A stretch of 64,000 nucleotides of DNA, taken from an uncultured Clostridia bacterium (GTDB lineage Bacteria; Bacillota; Clostridia; Christensenellales; Borkfalkiaceae). The stretch is from NCBI GenBank assembly GCA_944367565.1, contig CALVWR010000005.1:1-64000 (forward strand), read 5' to 3'. The translations under genes were made by a program, and so were the position numbers. Below are positions 24,467 to 34,807 of the stretch, in pieces. The first letter of the stretch is position 1. Each line of letters opens with the position of its first letter. Under the pieces are notes generated by a model, which worked only from the letters and a program-made list of their open reading frames with translations, was not told the DNA's origin and searched no databases.

Positions 24467-25093
24467 ATGGCGAACGTAAAATTATACAATATGGAAGCCG
24501 CCGAAGTGGGTACGCTCGAACTGAACGACGACCTGTTCGGTATGGAATACAATGAAGCGCTGATACATCAGGCCGTGGTGACCAGACTTTCCAACGAAAG
24601 ACAGGGGACGAAGAGTACGCTTACCCGTGCGGAAGTGCGCGGAGGCGGCGCGAAACCGTGGAGACAGAAAGGAACGGGCAGAGCCCGTCAGGGATCGACG
24701 CGGAGTCCGCAGTGGACGAAAGGCGGCGTGGTGTTTGCGCCCAAGTCGAGAGATTTTTCCAAAAAGATGAATATTACCGCGAAGAGAATCGCTCTCTTTT
24801 CCGCGCTTTCGCAGAAGATCCGCGACGATGAAGTGATCTTTGTCGACGAATTGAAAGTGGCGGCGCCCAAGACAAAAGAAATGGTGAAATTTCTTGCGTC
24901 GTTCAAGTTGGAAAAAAGCGTGCTCATCGTGATGGACGATCACGACGAAGCGTTGCTCAGAGCGGCGTCAAATCTTGAAAAAGTAAGCACGGTGCCGGTG
25001 GAACTGATCAACACCTACGACGTGGTGAAGAACGCGAAGCTCGTTATTTCCAAAAAAGCGGCTGAAAAAATGCAGGAGGTCTACGGAGAATAA
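24467..25093 (+). CDS. rplD: 50S ribosomal protein L4
   Basis: 208 residues, with the exit-tunnel loop GGGAKPWRQKGTGRARQGS (about 60-78), where macrolide-resistance changes occur in other species. In many bacteria L4 also represses its own operon. Its stop codon shares one base with the rplW start. Confidence 0.97.
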   Translation: MANVKLYNMEAAEVGTLELNDDLFGMEYNEALIHQAVVTRLSNERQGTKSTLTRAEVRGGGAKPWRQKGTGRARQGSTRSPQWTKGGVVFAPKSRDFSKKMNITAKRIALFSALSQKIRDDEVIFVDELKVAAPKTKEMVKFLASFKLEKSVLIVMDDHDEALLRAASNLEKVSTVPVELINTYDVVKNAKLVISKKAAEKMQEVYGE

Positions 25094-25383
25094 TGTTAGC
25101 GCACGACATCATCATCAAACCCGTTCTGACGGAAAAAAGTTACGGCGGGATCCAGGATAAGAAATATACGTTCGTGGTGGCAAAGACCGCGAACAAGACG
25201 GAGATCAAAAAAGCGGTTGAAGAAATTTTCAACGTGCAGGTGGAAAAGGTAAACACGGTGAACGTGCGCGGCAAGATGAAGAGGATGGGCAAGAACCAGG
25301 GTCTTACCCCCGCATACAAGAAAGCCGTCGTACAGCTCAAGAAGGACAGCAAGTCCATCGAATTCTTCGATTCGCTGTCGTAA
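25093..25383 (+). CDS. rplW: 50S ribosomal protein L23
   Basis: 96 residues: DIIIKPVLTEKSYGGIQDKK and the loop VRGKMKRMGKNQGLTPAYKK. L23 lies at the tunnel exit, where trigger factor and SRP dock. Overlaps rplD by one base (TAATG). Confidence 0.97.
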   Translation: MLAHDIIIKPVLTEKSYGGIQDKKYTFVVAKTANKTEIKKAVEEIFNVQVEKVNTVNVRGKMKRMGKNQGLTPAYKKAVVQLKKDSKSIEFFDSLS

Positions 25384-25406
25384 GGAAATAACGGAGGAAA
25401 AGCAAA

Positions 25407-26234
25407 ATGGCTATCAAGAGATATAAACCGACTTCGTCGGCGCGCCGTCTGATGACGGTGAGCGCGTACGACGAGATCACCGCGAAAAAGCCGCACAGAG
25501 GTCTGGTGGAAGATCAGAGAAAGAGCGGCGGCAGAAACGCGCAGGGTAAGATCACCGTCCGTCACATCGGCGGCGGCAACAGAAGAAAATACCGCATCAT
25601 CGATTTCAAACGCCAGAAAGACGGGATTCCCGCGACGGTCAAGACCATCGAATACGATCCGAACAGAAGCGCAAACATCGCTCTGCTTTATTACGCCGAC
25701 GGCGCAAAGACGTACATCCTCGCGCCGGTGGGCATGAATGTGGGCGACGTGATTCTGAGCGGTCCCTCCGCGGATATCAAGGCGGGCAACTGTCTGCCGT
25801 TGGAAAACATTCCCGTCGGTACGATCGTGCACAACATCGAACTGCAACCCGGTAAGGGCGGACAGATCGCGAGAGCTGCCGGCATGAGCGCGCAGCTTAT
25901 GGCGAAAGAAGGCAAGTTTGCCACGCTGAAAATGCCCAGCGGCGAAATGAGATACGTTCTCGTCACCTGCAAAGCGACCATCGGTCAGGTGGGCAACCTG
26001 GAACACGAGATCATCCGCATCGGTAAGGCGGGTAAAACGCGGCATATGGGAATCCGTCCCACCGTCCGCGGTTCGGTCATGAACCCGTGCGATCACCCGC
26101 ACGGCGGCGGCGAGGGCAAGTCGCCCGTCGGCCGTCCCGGTCCGGTAACGCCGTGGGGTAAGCCGGCGCTCGGTTACAAGACGAGAAAACACAAGAAATC
26201 GTCCGATAAAATGATCATCAAGAGAATCAATTAA
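25407..26234 (+). CDS. rplB: 50S ribosomal protein L2
   Basis: 275 residues with the catalytic-centre region [20 protein letters not shown], including the conserved His near the C-terminus. Ribosome site CGGAGGAAAAGC before the ATG. Confidence 0.97.
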   Translation: MAIKRYKPTSSARRLMTVSAYDEITAKKPHRGLVEDQRKSGGRNAQGKITVRHIGGGNRRKYRIIDFKRQKDGIPATVKTIEYDPNRSANIALLYYADGAKTYILAPVGMNVGDVILSGPSADIKAGNCLPLENIPVGTIVHNIELQPGKGGQIARAAGMSAQLMAKEGKFATLKMPSGEMRYVLVTCKATIGQVGNLEHEIIRIGKAGKTRHMGIRPTVRGSVMNPCDHPHGGGEGKSPVGRPGPVTPWGKPALGYKTRKHKKSSDKMIIKRIN

Positions 26235-26248
26235 GGAGAACACAGGGA

Positions 26249-26527
26249 ATGAGCAGAAGTGTTAAAAAAGGCCCTTACGTGGAAGAAAGGCTTCTCAAAA
26301 GGGTAGAAGAATTAAACGCTAAAAACGAAAAGAAAGTGCTTAAAACTTGGTCGAGAGCGTCTACGATATTCCCCCAGATGGTCGGGCATACCATCGCCGT
26401 TCACGACGGAAGAAAACACGTTCCCGTGTATGTTACGGAAGATATGGTCGGCTGCAAACTGGGTGAATTCGCGCCGACGCGCACGTTCAGAGGTCACGCG
26501 GGCGAAAAGTCCACGGGCGGCAAATAG
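26249..26527 (+). CDS. rpsS: 30S ribosomal protein S19
   Basis: 92 residues: [20 protein letters not shown] at the start, and [20 protein letters not shown] and RTFRGHA near the end, all canonical. Confidence 0.97.
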   Translation: MSRSVKKGPYVEERLLKRVEELNAKNEKKVLKTWSRASTIFPQMVGHTIAVHDGRKHVPVYVTEDMVGCKLGEFAPTRTFRGHAGEKSTGGK

Positions 26528-26539
26528 GAGGTTTAATCG

Positions 26540-26926
26540 ATGGCTAAGAATATGAAAGAAAAAACTCTCCGCATCGCAGAGAACAAAGATAAAAGACCCA
26601 AAGCGATCGCCCGTCACGTACGTATTTCTCCGTACAAAGTGAGAAGAGTGCTCGATCTGATCCGCGGCAAGAATTATGCCGAAGCGGTGGCGCTTTTGGA
26701 AAACTTACAGAAATCCTCTTCCGATCCCGTCCGCAAGGTGCTGATGAGCGCCGCGGCGAATGCGGAACACAATCTCGGCATGAGCAGGGACAATTTGTAT
26801 GTGGCGGCGTGTTATGCCGACCAGGGTCCCACGCTCAAGAGAATGATGCCGAGAGCGCAGGGCAGAGCGTTCAGAATTTTAAAGCGCACCAGCCACATCA
26901 CCGTGGTGCTGGACGCCAGAGCGTAA
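26540..26926 (+). CDS. rplV: 50S ribosomal protein L22
   Basis: 128 residues. The N-terminus has an extra basic segment of about 20 residues before the usual [20 protein letters not shown]. The tunnel loop [20 protein letters not shown] is intact. Confidence 0.96.
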   Translation: MAKNMKEKTLRIAENKDKRPKAIARHVRISPYKVRRVLDLIRGKNYAEAVALLENLQKSSSDPVRKVLMSAAANAEHNLGMSRDNLYVAACYADQGPTLKRMMPRAQGRAFRILKRTSHITVVLDARA

Positions 26927-26938
26927 GAGGAGGACAGT

Positions 26939-27607
26939 ATGGGACAGAAAGTTAATCCGCACGGTTTGAGAGTAGGCGTTATCAAGGACTGGGATACCCA
27001 GTGGTTTGCCGGCAAGAAGGAATTCGCCGCGAACATCAAGGAAGATTACACGATCAGAACGTATCTGAAAAAGCAATATTATCAGGCGGCGATCTCGAAG
27101 ATCGCGATCGAGCGCGCGGCGCAGAGGATCGTGATCACGATTTATACGGCGCGTCCCGGCGTGCTGATCGGCAAAGCGGGTGCGGAGATCGAGGTCATGA
27201 AGAAAAAACTCGCAAAAATGACGACGTGCAAACAGATCTCCATCAATATTTCGGAGATCAAGCGTCCGGACGCCGATGCGCAGCTCGTAGCGGAATCGAT
27301 CGCGGGACAGCTGGAAAAGCGCGTTTCGTTCAGAAGGGCGATGAAGCAGGCCATCGGGCGTTCCGTCAGGAGCGGCGTAAAGGGCGTGAAAGTGATGGTC
27401 AGCGGTCGTCTGGACGGCGCGGAAATTGCGAGAACAGAACAATATCACGAAGGTTCGATTCCGCTGCAGACGCTGCGTGCGGATATCGAATACGGTTTTG
27501 CCGAAGCGCATACCACGTTCGGCGTGATCGGCGTGAAATGCTGGGTGTATAAAGGCGAAATCATCGGCAATCCCGGCAAGAAAACCGTTGAAGGAGGCGA
27601 AGCATAA
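26939..27607 (+). CDS. rpsC: 30S ribosomal protein S3
   Basis: 222 residues: [20 protein letters not shown] at the start, then the KH domain ([18 protein letters not shown]) and the C-terminal domain with [20 protein letters not shown]. At the mRNA entry of the 30S subunit. Confidence 0.97.
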   Translation: MGQKVNPHGLRVGVIKDWDTQWFAGKKEFAANIKEDYTIRTYLKKQYYQAAISKIAIERAAQRIVITIYTARPGVLIGKAGAEIEVMKKKLAKMTTCKQISINISEIKRPDADAQLVAESIAGQLEKRVSFRRAMKQAIGRSVRSGVKGVKVMVSGRLDGAEIARTEQYHEGSIPLQTLRADIEYGFAEAHTTFGVIGVKCWVYKGEIIGNPGKKTVEGGEA

Positions 27608-27610
27608 ACC

Positions 27611-28057
27611 ATGTTAATGCCAAAGAGAGTGAAGAGGAGAAGAGTACACCGCGGCAGAATGACCGGCAAGTGCAACAAGGGCAACAAGATCGCATACGGC
27701 GATTACGGTCTGGTGGCTCTCGAACCGGCATGGATCAAATCCAACCAGATCGAGGCGGCGCGTGTCGCGATGACGAGATTCATAAAGAGAGGCGGTAAGG
27801 TATGGATCGATATCTTCCCCCACAAGCCGATCACGAAGAAGCCGCAGGATTCCCGTATGGGTAGCGGTAAAGGCGCGGTCGAATACTGGGTAGCCGTAGT
27901 GAAGCCGGGCAGGGTTCTGTTTGAGATGAACGGCGTTACGGAAGATGTCGCCAAGGAAGCGATGAGACTCGCGGGACATAAACTTCCCATCAAAACGAAG
28001 TTCGTGACGCGCGCGGAACTCGAAGCGGAAAATAAACAGGAAGGCGGTGAAGGCTGA
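27611..28057 (+). CDS. rplP: 50S ribosomal protein L16
   Basis: 148 residues: [20 protein letters not shown] at the start and [20 protein letters not shown] in the middle. Starts 3 bases after rpsC and shares its last base with rpmC. Confidence 0.97.
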   Translation: MLMPKRVKRRRVHRGRMTGKCNKGNKIAYGDYGLVALEPAWIKSNQIEAARVAMTRFIKRGGKVWIDIFPHKPITKKPQDSRMGSGKGAVEYWVAVVKPGRVLFEMNGVTEDVAKEAMRLAGHKLPIKTKFVTRAELEAENKQEGGEG

Positions 28058-28257
28058 TGAAGACGATAGATATTAGAGAACTTACCGACGACGAGCTCAA
28101 AACCAAGCTCGCGGAACTGAAGAACGAGCTTTTCAATCTTCGTTTCCGTCACGCGACGGGTCAGCTCGAAAATCCCGTTTCATTGAGAAACTGCAAGAGA
28201 GACATCGCGAAGGTCAAGACCGTGATTCGCGAAAGAGAACTGAAGGCAAAGGCGTAA
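28057..28257 (+). CDS. rpmC: 50S ribosomal protein L29
   Basis: 66 residues, two long helices: [20 protein letters not shown] and [17 protein letters not shown]. Starts on the last base of the rplP stop. Confidence 0.96.
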   Translation: MKTIDIRELTDDELKTKLAELKNELFNLRFRHATGQLENPVSLRNCKRDIAKVKTVIRERELKAKA

Positions 28258-28271
28258 CGGGGAGTACAGGT

Positions 28272-28526
28272 ATGGAAAGAAATTTGAGAAAAGAAAGAGT
28301 CGGGATCGTGATCTCCGACAAAATGGATAAGACGGTTGTGGTGGCGATCGAAGAAAGAGCCAAGCATCCGATCTATAAAAAAACCATCAAAAGCACGCAT
28401 AAGTTCAAGGCGCACGACGAAAAGAACGAATGCGGTATAGGCGATAAGGTCCGCATCGTCGAGACGAGAAAACTTTCCAAGGATAAGAACTGGAGAGTGG
28501 CGGAAATCGTCGAGAAGGCGAAGTAA
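28272..28526 (+). CDS. rpsQ: 30S ribosomal protein S17
   Basis: 84 residues of the OB-fold S17: [20 protein letters not shown], then [16 protein letters not shown] and [20 protein letters not shown]. Confidence 0.97.
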   Translation: MERNLRKERVGIVISDKMDKTVVVAIEERAKHPIYKKTIKSTHKFKAHDEKNECGIGDKVRIVETRKLSKDKNWRVAEIVEKAK

Positions 28527-28541
28527 CGGGAGGGCATTGCA

Positions 28542-28910
28542 ATGATACAACCACAATCGAGATTAAAGGTCGCCGATAATTCCGGCGCGAAAGAGATCAT
28601 GTGCATCAGAGTGCTCGGCGGCAGCTTCAGAAGAACGGCGAACATCGGCGACGTGATCGTCGCCAGCGTCAAAACGGCGACGCCGGGCGGCGCCGTCAAG
28701 AAGGGCGAAGTCGTCAAGGCGGTCATCGTCCGTACGGTGAACGGGGTCAGAAGACCCGACGGCACGTACATTCGTTTCGACGAGAATGCCGCGGTCATCA
28801 TCGACAACCAGAAACAGCCGAGAGGAACGCGTATTTTCGGACCCATCGCGAGAGAACTCCGCGATAAGGATTATATGCGTATCATTTCGCTTGCGCCGGA
28901 AGTATTGTAA
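28542..28910 (+). CDS. rplN: 50S ribosomal protein L14
   Basis: 122 residues: [20 protein letters not shown] and the closing [16 protein letters not shown]. Canonical length. Confidence 0.97.
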   Translation: MIQPQSRLKVADNSGAKEIMCIRVLGGSFRRTANIGDVIVASVKTATPGGAVKKGEVVKAVIVRTVNGVRRPDGTYIRFDENAAVIIDNQKQPRGTRIFGPIARELRDKDYMRIISLAPEVL

Positions 28911-28921
28911 GGAGAAGTGCG

Positions 28922-29419
28922 ATGAGAATTAAGAAGAACGATACCGTAAAGGTAATAACCGGGAAAGACGCGGGCAAAACGGGAAAAGTCCTCGTGGCGC
29001 TGCCCAAGGAAAGCAGAGTGGTGGTGGAAGGCGTAAACGTACAGAAGAAACACCGCAAAGCCAGAAAAGCGCAGGACGTAAGCAAGATCGAAGAGCAGAA
29101 CGGCGCAATCCAGGCGAGCAACGTGATGGTGGTCTGTCCCAAATGCGGAAAGACGACGCGCGTGGCGTATGCGACGGAAGGCGACAAGAAGATCCGCGTA
29201 TGCAAGAAGTGCGGCGCTTCGCTCGATTCCGTAAAGGAAACGAAAGAAGCGAAAAAGACGGCAAAGAAAGCCGCGGCGTCCAAGACGGAAGAAAAGAGCG
29301 CAGAGAAAAAGACGACGAAATCGGCTTCGGGCGCGAAGAAGAGTGCTTCGGGCGCGAAGAAGAGCACCGCAACGAAAAAGACAACGGCAAAGAAGGCCGA
29401 TGCGGAAAGCGCTGAATAA
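28922..29419 (+). CDS. rplX: 50S ribosomal protein L24 with long Lys/Ala-rich tail
   Basis: 165 residues. The first 105 or so are the normal KOW-type L24 ([20 protein letters not shown], then [12 protein letters not shown] and CKKCG, so zinc knuckles are present). The last 60 residues are an unusual low-complexity tail of Lys, Ala, Ser and Thr, including a tandem ASGAKKS repeat. The tail is basic and probably disordered and may contact rRNA; it is not part of the common protein. Confidence 0.93.
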   Translation: MRIKKNDTVKVITGKDAGKTGKVLVALPKESRVVVEGVNVQKKHRKARKAQDVSKIEEQNGAIQASNVMVVCPKCGKTTRVAYATEGDKKIRVCKKCGASLDSVKETKEAKKTAKKAAASKTEEKSAEKKTTKSASGAKKSASGAKKSTATKKTTAKKADAESAE

Positions 29420-29432
29420 TCGGAGGTAAATT

Positions 29433-30038
29433 ATGGCAGCAGCAAAAAAGACTCAGGTTGCTAAGGAAGCTGCAACCGAGAACAAGCCGGCAGAACTCAA
29501 CAGGGTAAAGGCGCGTTACATCAACGAAGTCGTACCGTATCTTGTAAAGAAGTTCGAATATAAAAACATCAACGAAATTCCCAAGCTGGTGAAGATCACG
29601 CTGAACACCGGACTCGGAGACGTGAAGGACAACGCCAAGAGCATACAGCTTGCGGTGGAGGAACTCAAGACGATATCGGGACAAAAGCCCCTCACGATCG
29701 CGGCGAGAAAGTCGGTTGCGAACTTCAAGGTGAGAGAAGGCATGACGGTGGGCGCGAAGGTCACCTTGCGCGGCAACAGGATGTATGAATTTTTCGATAA
29801 ACTGATCTCCATCGCTCTTCCGCGGGTAAGGGACTTCCGCGGCGTATCTTCGAAGTCGTTTGACGGCAGAGGGAATTACGCGATGGGCGTGAAGGAACAG
29901 CTGATTTTCCCGGAAATTTCATACGATCAGGTGGAGAAGATCAGAGGGTTCGACATTTGTTTCACGACCACGGCAAAGACCGATGAGGAAGCCCGGGAAC
30001 TTCTGAAGGCACTCGGGATGCCGTTCAGTGCAAAGTAA
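29433..30038 (+). CDS. rplE: 50S ribosomal protein L5
   Basis: 201 residues. The family part begins near residue 23 ([20 protein letters not shown]); the preceding 22 residues are an extra Ala/Lys-rich segment. [20 protein letters not shown] and the closing [19 protein letters not shown] are typical. Binds 5S rRNA. Confidence 0.96.
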   Translation: MAAAKKTQVAKEAATENKPAELNRVKARYINEVVPYLVKKFEYKNINEIPKLVKITLNTGLGDVKDNAKSIQLAVEELKTISGQKPLTIAARKSVANFKVREGMTVGAKVTLRGNRMYEFFDKLISIALPRVRDFRGVSSKSFDGRGNYAMGVKEQLIFPEISYDQVEKIRGFDICFTTTAKTDEEARELLKALGMPFSAK

Positions 30039-30058
30039 GGTGAAAGGAGAACGACACA

Positions 30059-30244
30059 ATGGCTAAAAAATCGATGATCAATAAACAGCAGAGACCCGCA
30101 AAGTTCTCTACGAGAGCGTATACGAGATGCAGCATCTGCGGACGTCCGCATGCCGTCATCCGTAAATACGGGATCTGCCGTATATGTTTCAGAAATCTCG
30201 CGTACAAGGGACAGATTCCCGGCGTAAAGAAAGCGAGTTGGTAA
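30059..30244 (+). CDS. rpsN: 30S ribosomal protein S14, zinc type
   Basis: 61 residues with the zinc knuckles CSICG and CRICF, the short zinc-binding S14Z form. Ribosome site AAAGGAGAACG. Confidence 0.96.
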   Translation: MAKKSMINKQQRPAKFSTRAYTRCSICGRPHAVIRKYGICRICFRNLAYKGQIPGVKKASW

Positions 30245-30256
30245 GGAGGAGAAAAG

Positions 30257-30649
30257 ATGACAGACGTTATAGCAGATATGCTCACGAGAATCAGGAACGC
30301 TCTTCTTGCCAAGCACGAGACGGTGGAAATTCCCGCATCCAACATGAAAAAAGCGATTGCGAATATTCTTCTGAAAGAAGGATACGTCAGCGACGTTGCG
30401 TTTGAAGAAGGGAACGTACAGGGAAAGATCGTCATCACGCTGAAATACGGCGCCAACAAGGCAAAGGTCATCAGCGGACTGAAGAGGGTCAGCAAACCCG
30501 GTCTCAGAATTTACGTCGGCTACGAAGAAATCCCGCAGGTGCTGGGCGGACTCGGCATCGCCATTCTTTCCACTTCCAAGGGCGTCATGACGGACAAGGA
30601 AGCGAGAAAGGCGCATCAGGGCGGCGAAGTGCTCGCTTACGTTTGGTAG
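30257..30649 (+). CDS. rpsH: 30S ribosomal protein S8
   Basis: 130 residues: [20 protein letters not shown] at the start and the closing [20 protein letters not shown]. Binds the central domain of 16S rRNA and in many bacteria represses the spc genes. Confidence 0.97.
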   Translation: MTDVIADMLTRIRNALLAKHETVEIPASNMKKAIANILLKEGYVSDVAFEEGNVQGKIVITLKYGANKAKVISGLKRVSKPGLRIYVGYEEIPQVLGGLGIAILSTSKGVMTDKEARKAHQGGEVLAYVW

Positions 30650-30659
30650 GAGGTTTCAA

Positions 30660-31199
30660 ATGTCCAGAATAGGCAGAATGCCGGTGGCATTGCCGGCAGG
30701 CGTCAGCATCGACGTGAAAGAAAAGGAATTTACCGTAAAAGGACCGAAGGGAACTCTTACGCAGGAATACGATCCGAAGATCAAGATCACGGTGGACGGC
30801 GCGGTTGCGCATCTCACCCGTGCGGATGACGAAAACGAAACCCGTGCAAAGCACGGACTTTACAGAGCGCTTCTGCACAACATGGTCGTCGGCGTGACCG
30901 AAGGGTTCAAAAAGACCCTCGTGATCAACGGCGTAGGTTACAAAGTCGCGAAACAGGGAAACAAAGTGGTCCTCAGCGTAGGCTATTCGCATCCGGTGGA
31001 GATTTTCGAAGAAGAGGGAATTCATCTCGAATGTCCTTCGGCGACGGAGATCACCGTTTCCGGAATCGATAAGAATAAGGTAGGGCAGTATGCGGCGAAC
31101 GTGCGCAGCATCCGCAAGCCCGAACCGTACCACGGTTACGGCATCCGTTACAGCGACGAAGTGATCGAGCGTAAGGAAGGCAAGACCGCGGGAAAATAA
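30660..31199 (+). CDS. rplF: 50S ribosomal protein L6
   Basis: 179 residues: MSRIGRMPVALPAGVSIDVK at the start, GVTEGFKKTLVINGVGYKVA in the middle and RKPEPYHGYGIRYSDEVIER at the end. Canonical two-domain L6. Confidence 0.97.
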   Translation: MSRIGRMPVALPAGVSIDVKEKEFTVKGPKGTLTQEYDPKIKITVDGAVAHLTRADDENETRAKHGLYRALLHNMVVGVTEGFKKTLVINGVGYKVAKQGNKVVLSVGYSHPVEIFEEEGIHLECPSATEITVSGIDKNKVGQYAANVRSIRKPEPYHGYGIRYSDEVIERKEGKTAGK

Positions 31200-31202
31200 T
31201 AA

Positions 31203-31260
31203 GCGGACTATTTAAGTTGCTTTTGAGGTGGGGAACGCATTCCCTGCTTACTGTGTCCGC
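31203..31260 (+). other. Structured gap between rplF and rplR
   Basis: The 93-base gap is the widest in the spc part. GCGGAC (31203-31208) can pair with GTCCGC (31255-31260), enclosing a hairpin GGGAA-CGCA-TTCCC (31231-31244). No T-run follows, so this is not a simple terminator; it may be a regulatory or processing site. Confidence 0.4.
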
Positions 31261-31292
31261 GAGGATGCGAGAAAGTTTAATTAGGAGTCGAA

Positions 31293-31661
31293 ATGATTAC
31301 GAAGATCAACAAGAATCAGGATAGAAAGAAAAGACATAAGAGAGTCAGGGGCAAGGTGTCCGGTACGGCGCAGTCGCCGAGACTGTGCGTGTACAGAAGT
31401 CTGAATCACATCTATGCGCAGGTGATCGACGATACCGTGGGCAACACGATTGCGGCGGCGTCCACTCTCGATAAAGAGCTGAAAGGAACGCTCGAAGGCA
31501 AAACCAAGAACGAACAGGCAAAGATGGTCGGTCAGCTCATCGCGAAAAAAGCGATGGCGAAAGGCGTGGAAACCGTTGTGTTCGACAGGGGCGGCTATCT
31601 GTACACCGGTCGTGTGCAGAACCTCGCGGACGGCGCGAGAGAGGGCGGTTTGAAATTCTAA
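31293..31661 (+). CDS. rplR: 50S ribosomal protein L18
   Basis: 122 residues: [20 protein letters not shown] and the closing [20 protein letters not shown]. Binds 5S rRNA with L5. Confidence 0.97.
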   Translation: MITKINKNQDRKKRHKRVRGKVSGTAQSPRLCVYRSLNHIYAQVIDDTVGNTIAAASTLDKELKGTLEGKTKNEQAKMVGQLIAKKAMAKGVETVVFDRGGYLYTGRVQNLADGAREGGLKF

Positions 31662-31694
31662 CCGAAAATATTCTAAAAGAGAGGAATTTGAGTT

Positions 31695-32216
31695 ATGGCA
31701 AGAGATAACAACAGACCTGCGCGCAGACCGGAAGCCGACGACGGCATGATCAAAAAATTAATTTGCGTGAACCGCGTCACCAAGGTTGTGAAGGGCGGAC
31801 GGAATATGCGCTTTGCGGCGCTGGTCGTCGTGGGCGACGGCAACGGCAAGGTGGGCTGCGCCATGGGCAAAGCCAACGAAGTGCCCGAGGCGATCGAAAA
31901 GGCGACGCAGAAAGCAAAAAAGAATATGTTCAAATGCGCGCTTGTGGGAACGAGTATTCCCCACGAAGTGAAAGGCAAGTTCGGCAGAGGCGACGTTCTG
32001 ATGTTGCCCGCGGAAGAAGGTACCGGCGTGATCGCGGGCGGCCCCGTGCGTTCGGTCATGGAAGCCGTCGGCATCAAGGACATCCGTACGAAATCTTACG
32101 GCACGAACAACCCCATCAACTGCGTGAAGGCGGCGATCGAGGGATTGCGCGCCCTCCGTACCGTCGAGGAAATCGCGGCGCTCCGCGGCAAGACGGTAGA
32201 AGAGATTAAAGGTTAA
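31695..32216 (+). CDS. rpsE: 30S ribosomal protein S5
   Basis: 173 residues: INR-type start replaced by [20 protein letters not shown], then [20 protein letters not shown] and [20 protein letters not shown]. Lies at the mRNA entry and helps keep decoding accurate. Confidence 0.97.
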   Translation: MARDNNRPARRPEADDGMIKKLICVNRVTKVVKGGRNMRFAALVVVGDGNGKVGCAMGKANEVPEAIEKATQKAKKNMFKCALVGTSIPHEVKGKFGRGDVLMLPAEEGTGVIAGGPVRSVMEAVGIKDIRTKSYGTNNPINCVKAAIEGLRALRTVEEIAALRGKTVEEIKG

Positions 32217-32230
32217 GGAGGTCAACTTTT

Positions 32231-32419
32231 ATGGCGGACAATCAGCAGATAAAAGTTACGCTCGTCAAGAGCACCATCGGCTCCACTCCGTATCAGAAGA
32301 GCGTGGTTGCGGCGCTGGGTCTGAAAAAGATCCGGTCTTTTAAGATCCACAACGACAACGCTTGTATTCAGGGTATGATCAAAAAGGTTTCGCACCTTTT
32401 GAAAGTGGAAAAAGTTTAA
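32231..32419 (+). CDS. rpmD: 50S ribosomal protein L30
   Basis: 62 residues of the short bacterial L30: IKVTLVKSTIGSTPYQKSVV and the closing MIKKVSHLLKVEKV. Confidence 0.95.
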   Translation: MADNQQIKVTLVKSTIGSTPYQKSVVAALGLKKIRSFKIHNDNACIQGMIKKVSHLLKVEKV

Positions 32420-32432
32420 GGAGTAACGGACT

Positions 32433-32879
32433 ATGAGAATAGATACACTGCAACCGGCCACCGGCGCGAGGACATCGAAAAAACGTCTCGGCAGAGGGAT
32501 CGGTTCCGGTTTGGGTAAAACGAGCGGCAAGGGCCACAAAGGTCAGTGGGCGAGAAGCGGCGGCGGCGTGAGAGTCGGATTCGAAGGCGGTCAGATGCCT
32601 TTGATCAGACGTCTGCCCAAACGCGGCTTCAACAATCACTTCAAAAAAGTTTACACCATCGTCAACCTTTCGGATCTTTCGGGTTTTGAAGCCGGTTCCG
32701 TCGTCGACAAAGAGACGCTTTTGGAAAACGGACTCGTCAAGTATGTCAAGGACGATGCGGGGCTGAAGGTGCTTGGCAACGGAGAAATCAACGTTGCGCT
32801 TACCGTGAAAGCGGCGAAATTTTCCGCGTCGGCAAAGGCCGCCATCGAAAAGGCCGGCGGTACGGCGGAAGTGGAATAA
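32433..32879 (+). CDS. rplO: 50S ribosomal protein L15
   Basis: 148 residues: [20 protein letters not shown] at the start, then [19 protein letters not shown] and [18 protein letters not shown]. Canonical. Confidence 0.97.
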   Translation: MRIDTLQPATGARTSKKRLGRGIGSGLGKTSGKGHKGQWARSGGGVRVGFEGGQMPLIRRLPKRGFNNHFKKVYTIVNLSDLSGFEAGSVVDKETLLENGLVKYVKDDAGLKVLGNGEINVALTVKAAKFSASAKAAIEKAGGTAEVE

Positions 32880-32900
32880 TCCCGAATACGGAGGGCGGAA

Positions 32901-34178
32901 ATGTTTCAGACATTAGTGAAAGCATTTAAAATCAAAGAAGTAAGGCGCAAGATCTTCATCACGCTGGCGCTGTTGCTGGTATACAGGATCGGTTGTTATA
33001 TCCCCGTTCCCGGTATCGGCACGGGACTGCTGACGGATGAGAACCTCGAGAGTTTTACTTACTTGCAGATTATGAGTGCCGTGAGCGGCGGCGCGTTGCA
33101 ATACGGCACGTTGTTCGCCATGGGGATCGGACCGTACATCAACGCGTCCATCATCATCCAGCTTTTGACTGTGGGGATTCCCGCGCTTGAAAGACTTTCC
33201 AAACAGGGCGAAGAGGGCAGAAAGAAAATTGCCACCATCACGCGTTACGTCACGGTATTGCTGGCGATCGCGCAGTCCATCGGAATTATCATCGGATTTT
33301 CCGGCAACATCGAATGGAACAATCTTTTCGGTGAAAACCTGAAATGGCTGGGATACATCGCCCTGGTCATCATCTACACCGCGGGCGCGTCGCTGACGAT
33401 GTGGCTGGGTGAGAGGATCACCGATTACGGCGTATCCAACGGAATTTCCATGCTGATCTTCATCGGGATCATCTGTACGCTCGGCAATTCGGTCATGGGC
33501 ATTTTCACGGGAGAAGCGCCGCAGGCGGCGTGGACCATCGTGGTGTTCCTCGTGGCGACGGTGCTGATCTTTGCGGCGGTCGTTACGGTCAACGATGCGG
33601 AAAGAAAGATTCCCGTGCAGTATGCGAAACAGGTCAAGGGAAGAAGAATGTACGGCGGTCAGTCGACGCACATTCCCATCAAGGTCAACTCTTCCGGCGT
33701 TATGCCGCTGATCTTTGCGTTTGCCATTCTGTCGTTCCCCGATCTCATCATCAATCTGGTGGGGGTATCGAGCGACAACTGGTATTCGCGGAACATGGGA
33801 ACCGGAAGCTGGCTCAACATCGTCGTGATGTGTCTGCTCATTCTGTTCTTTGCGTATTTTTATAATGCCATTCAGTTTAAGCCGGAAGACATTTCGCGCA
33901 GTATTCAGCAGAACGGCGGCTTTATTCCGGGAACGAGACCGGGCAAGCCGACGACGGATTATCTGAAACGCGTATCCAACAGGATCGTCCTTTTCGGCGC
34001 AATTTATCTGGCGATCGTGGCGCTGGTGCCGACGATCGTGTTCAGAGCGATCGACGCGTCGTTACAGATGGCGTTCAGCGCGACGGGACTTTTAATTATC
34101 GTATCGGTGGCGCTGGAATTCAACCAGGCGTTGGAATCGCAGATCATGATGAAGAATTATAAGGGCTTTTTGAAATAA
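32901..34178 (+). CDS. secY: Protein translocase subunit SecY
   Basis: Channel of the Sec translocon, 425 residues with ten membrane helices. Marks include YRIGCYIPVPGI in the first helix region, GIGPYINASIIIQLLT in helix 2-3 and the cytosolic loop FKPEDISRSIQQNGGFIPG that meets SecA. It lies between rplO and adk, the common Firmicutes order. The SecA partner is at 51015. Confidence 0.97.
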   Translation: MFQTLVKAFKIKEVRRKIFITLALLLVYRIGCYIPVPGIGTGLLTDENLESFTYLQIMSAVSGGALQYGTLFAMGIGPYINASIIIQLLTVGIPALERLSKQGEEGRKKIATITRYVTVLLAIAQSIGIIIGFSGNIEWNNLFGENLKWLGYIALVIIYTAGASLTMWLGERITDYGVSNGISMLIFIGIICTLGNSVMGIFTGEAPQAAWTIVVFLVATVLIFAAVVTVNDAERKIPVQYAKQVKGRRMYGGQSTHIPIKVNSSGVMPLIFAFAILSFPDLIINLVGVSSDNWYSRNMGTGSWLNIVVMCLLILFFAYFYNAIQFKPEDISRSIQQNGGFIPGTRPGKPTTDYLKRVSNRIVLFGAIYLAIVALVPTIVFRAIDASLQMAFSATGLLIIVSVALEFNQALESQIMMKNYKGFLK

Positions 34179-34180
34179 TC

Positions 34181-34807
34181 ATGAACATTGTGTTGCTTGG
34201 CGCGCCGGGTTCCGGAAAGGGAACGCAGGCGTCGCTCATTACGGAACAATACGGATTGCCGCACATTTCCACGGGCGATATGTTCCGCGAAAACATTCGC
34301 GAAAAGACGCCTTTGGGGGTGTTGGCGAAGTCTTATATCGACAAAGGGCAGCTCTGCCCGGACGACGTCACCGTGAAGATGGTGGAAGAACGTCTTTCGC
34401 GGGCGGACTGCAAAAAGGGATTTTTACTCGACGGATTTCCGCGGACGATCTCACAGGCGGAAGCGCTTGAAAAGTTCGTGAAGATCACCTGCGTGCTCGA
34501 CATCGAAGTGCCGCTCGATAAGCTGCTCGGACGGCTTACGGGACGGCGGTGCTGCGAAAAATGCGGCGAATCGTTTCATGTCAGCGTCATCGGCAAAACC
34601 GAAATATGTCCGAAATGCGGCGGGAAATTGTACACGCGTGCGGACGATAACGAAGAGACGGTACAAAGCAGACTGAACGTATACGCGTCGCAGACGGCGT
34701 CGCTGATCGATTTTTATCAGCGGAAAGGCGTGCTGAAAAGTGTGAACGGAGACGCTGCCGTCGAGGAAGTCTTTGCGGCGGTGCAAGAGGTGCTGAACAC
34801 ATTATGA
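34181..34807 (+). CDS. adk: Adenylate kinase
   Basis: Interconverts AMP, ADP and ATP. 208 residues with the P-loop GAPGSGKGTQ (about 7-16), AMP-binding STGDMFREN and DGFPRTISQAE, and a LID domain carrying four Cys (CEKCG... CPKCG), the zinc-stabilised form common in Firmicutes. Its stop overlaps the map start (ATGA). Confidence 0.97.
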   Translation: MNIVLLGAPGSGKGTQASLITEQYGLPHISTGDMFRENIREKTPLGVLAKSYIDKGQLCPDDVTVKMVEERLSRADCKKGFLLDGFPRTISQAEALEKFVKITCVLDIEVPLDKLLGRLTGRRCCEKCGESFHVSVIGKTEICPKCGGKLYTRADDNEETVQSRLNVYASQTASLIDFYQRKGVLKSVNGDAAVEEVFAAVQEVLNTL

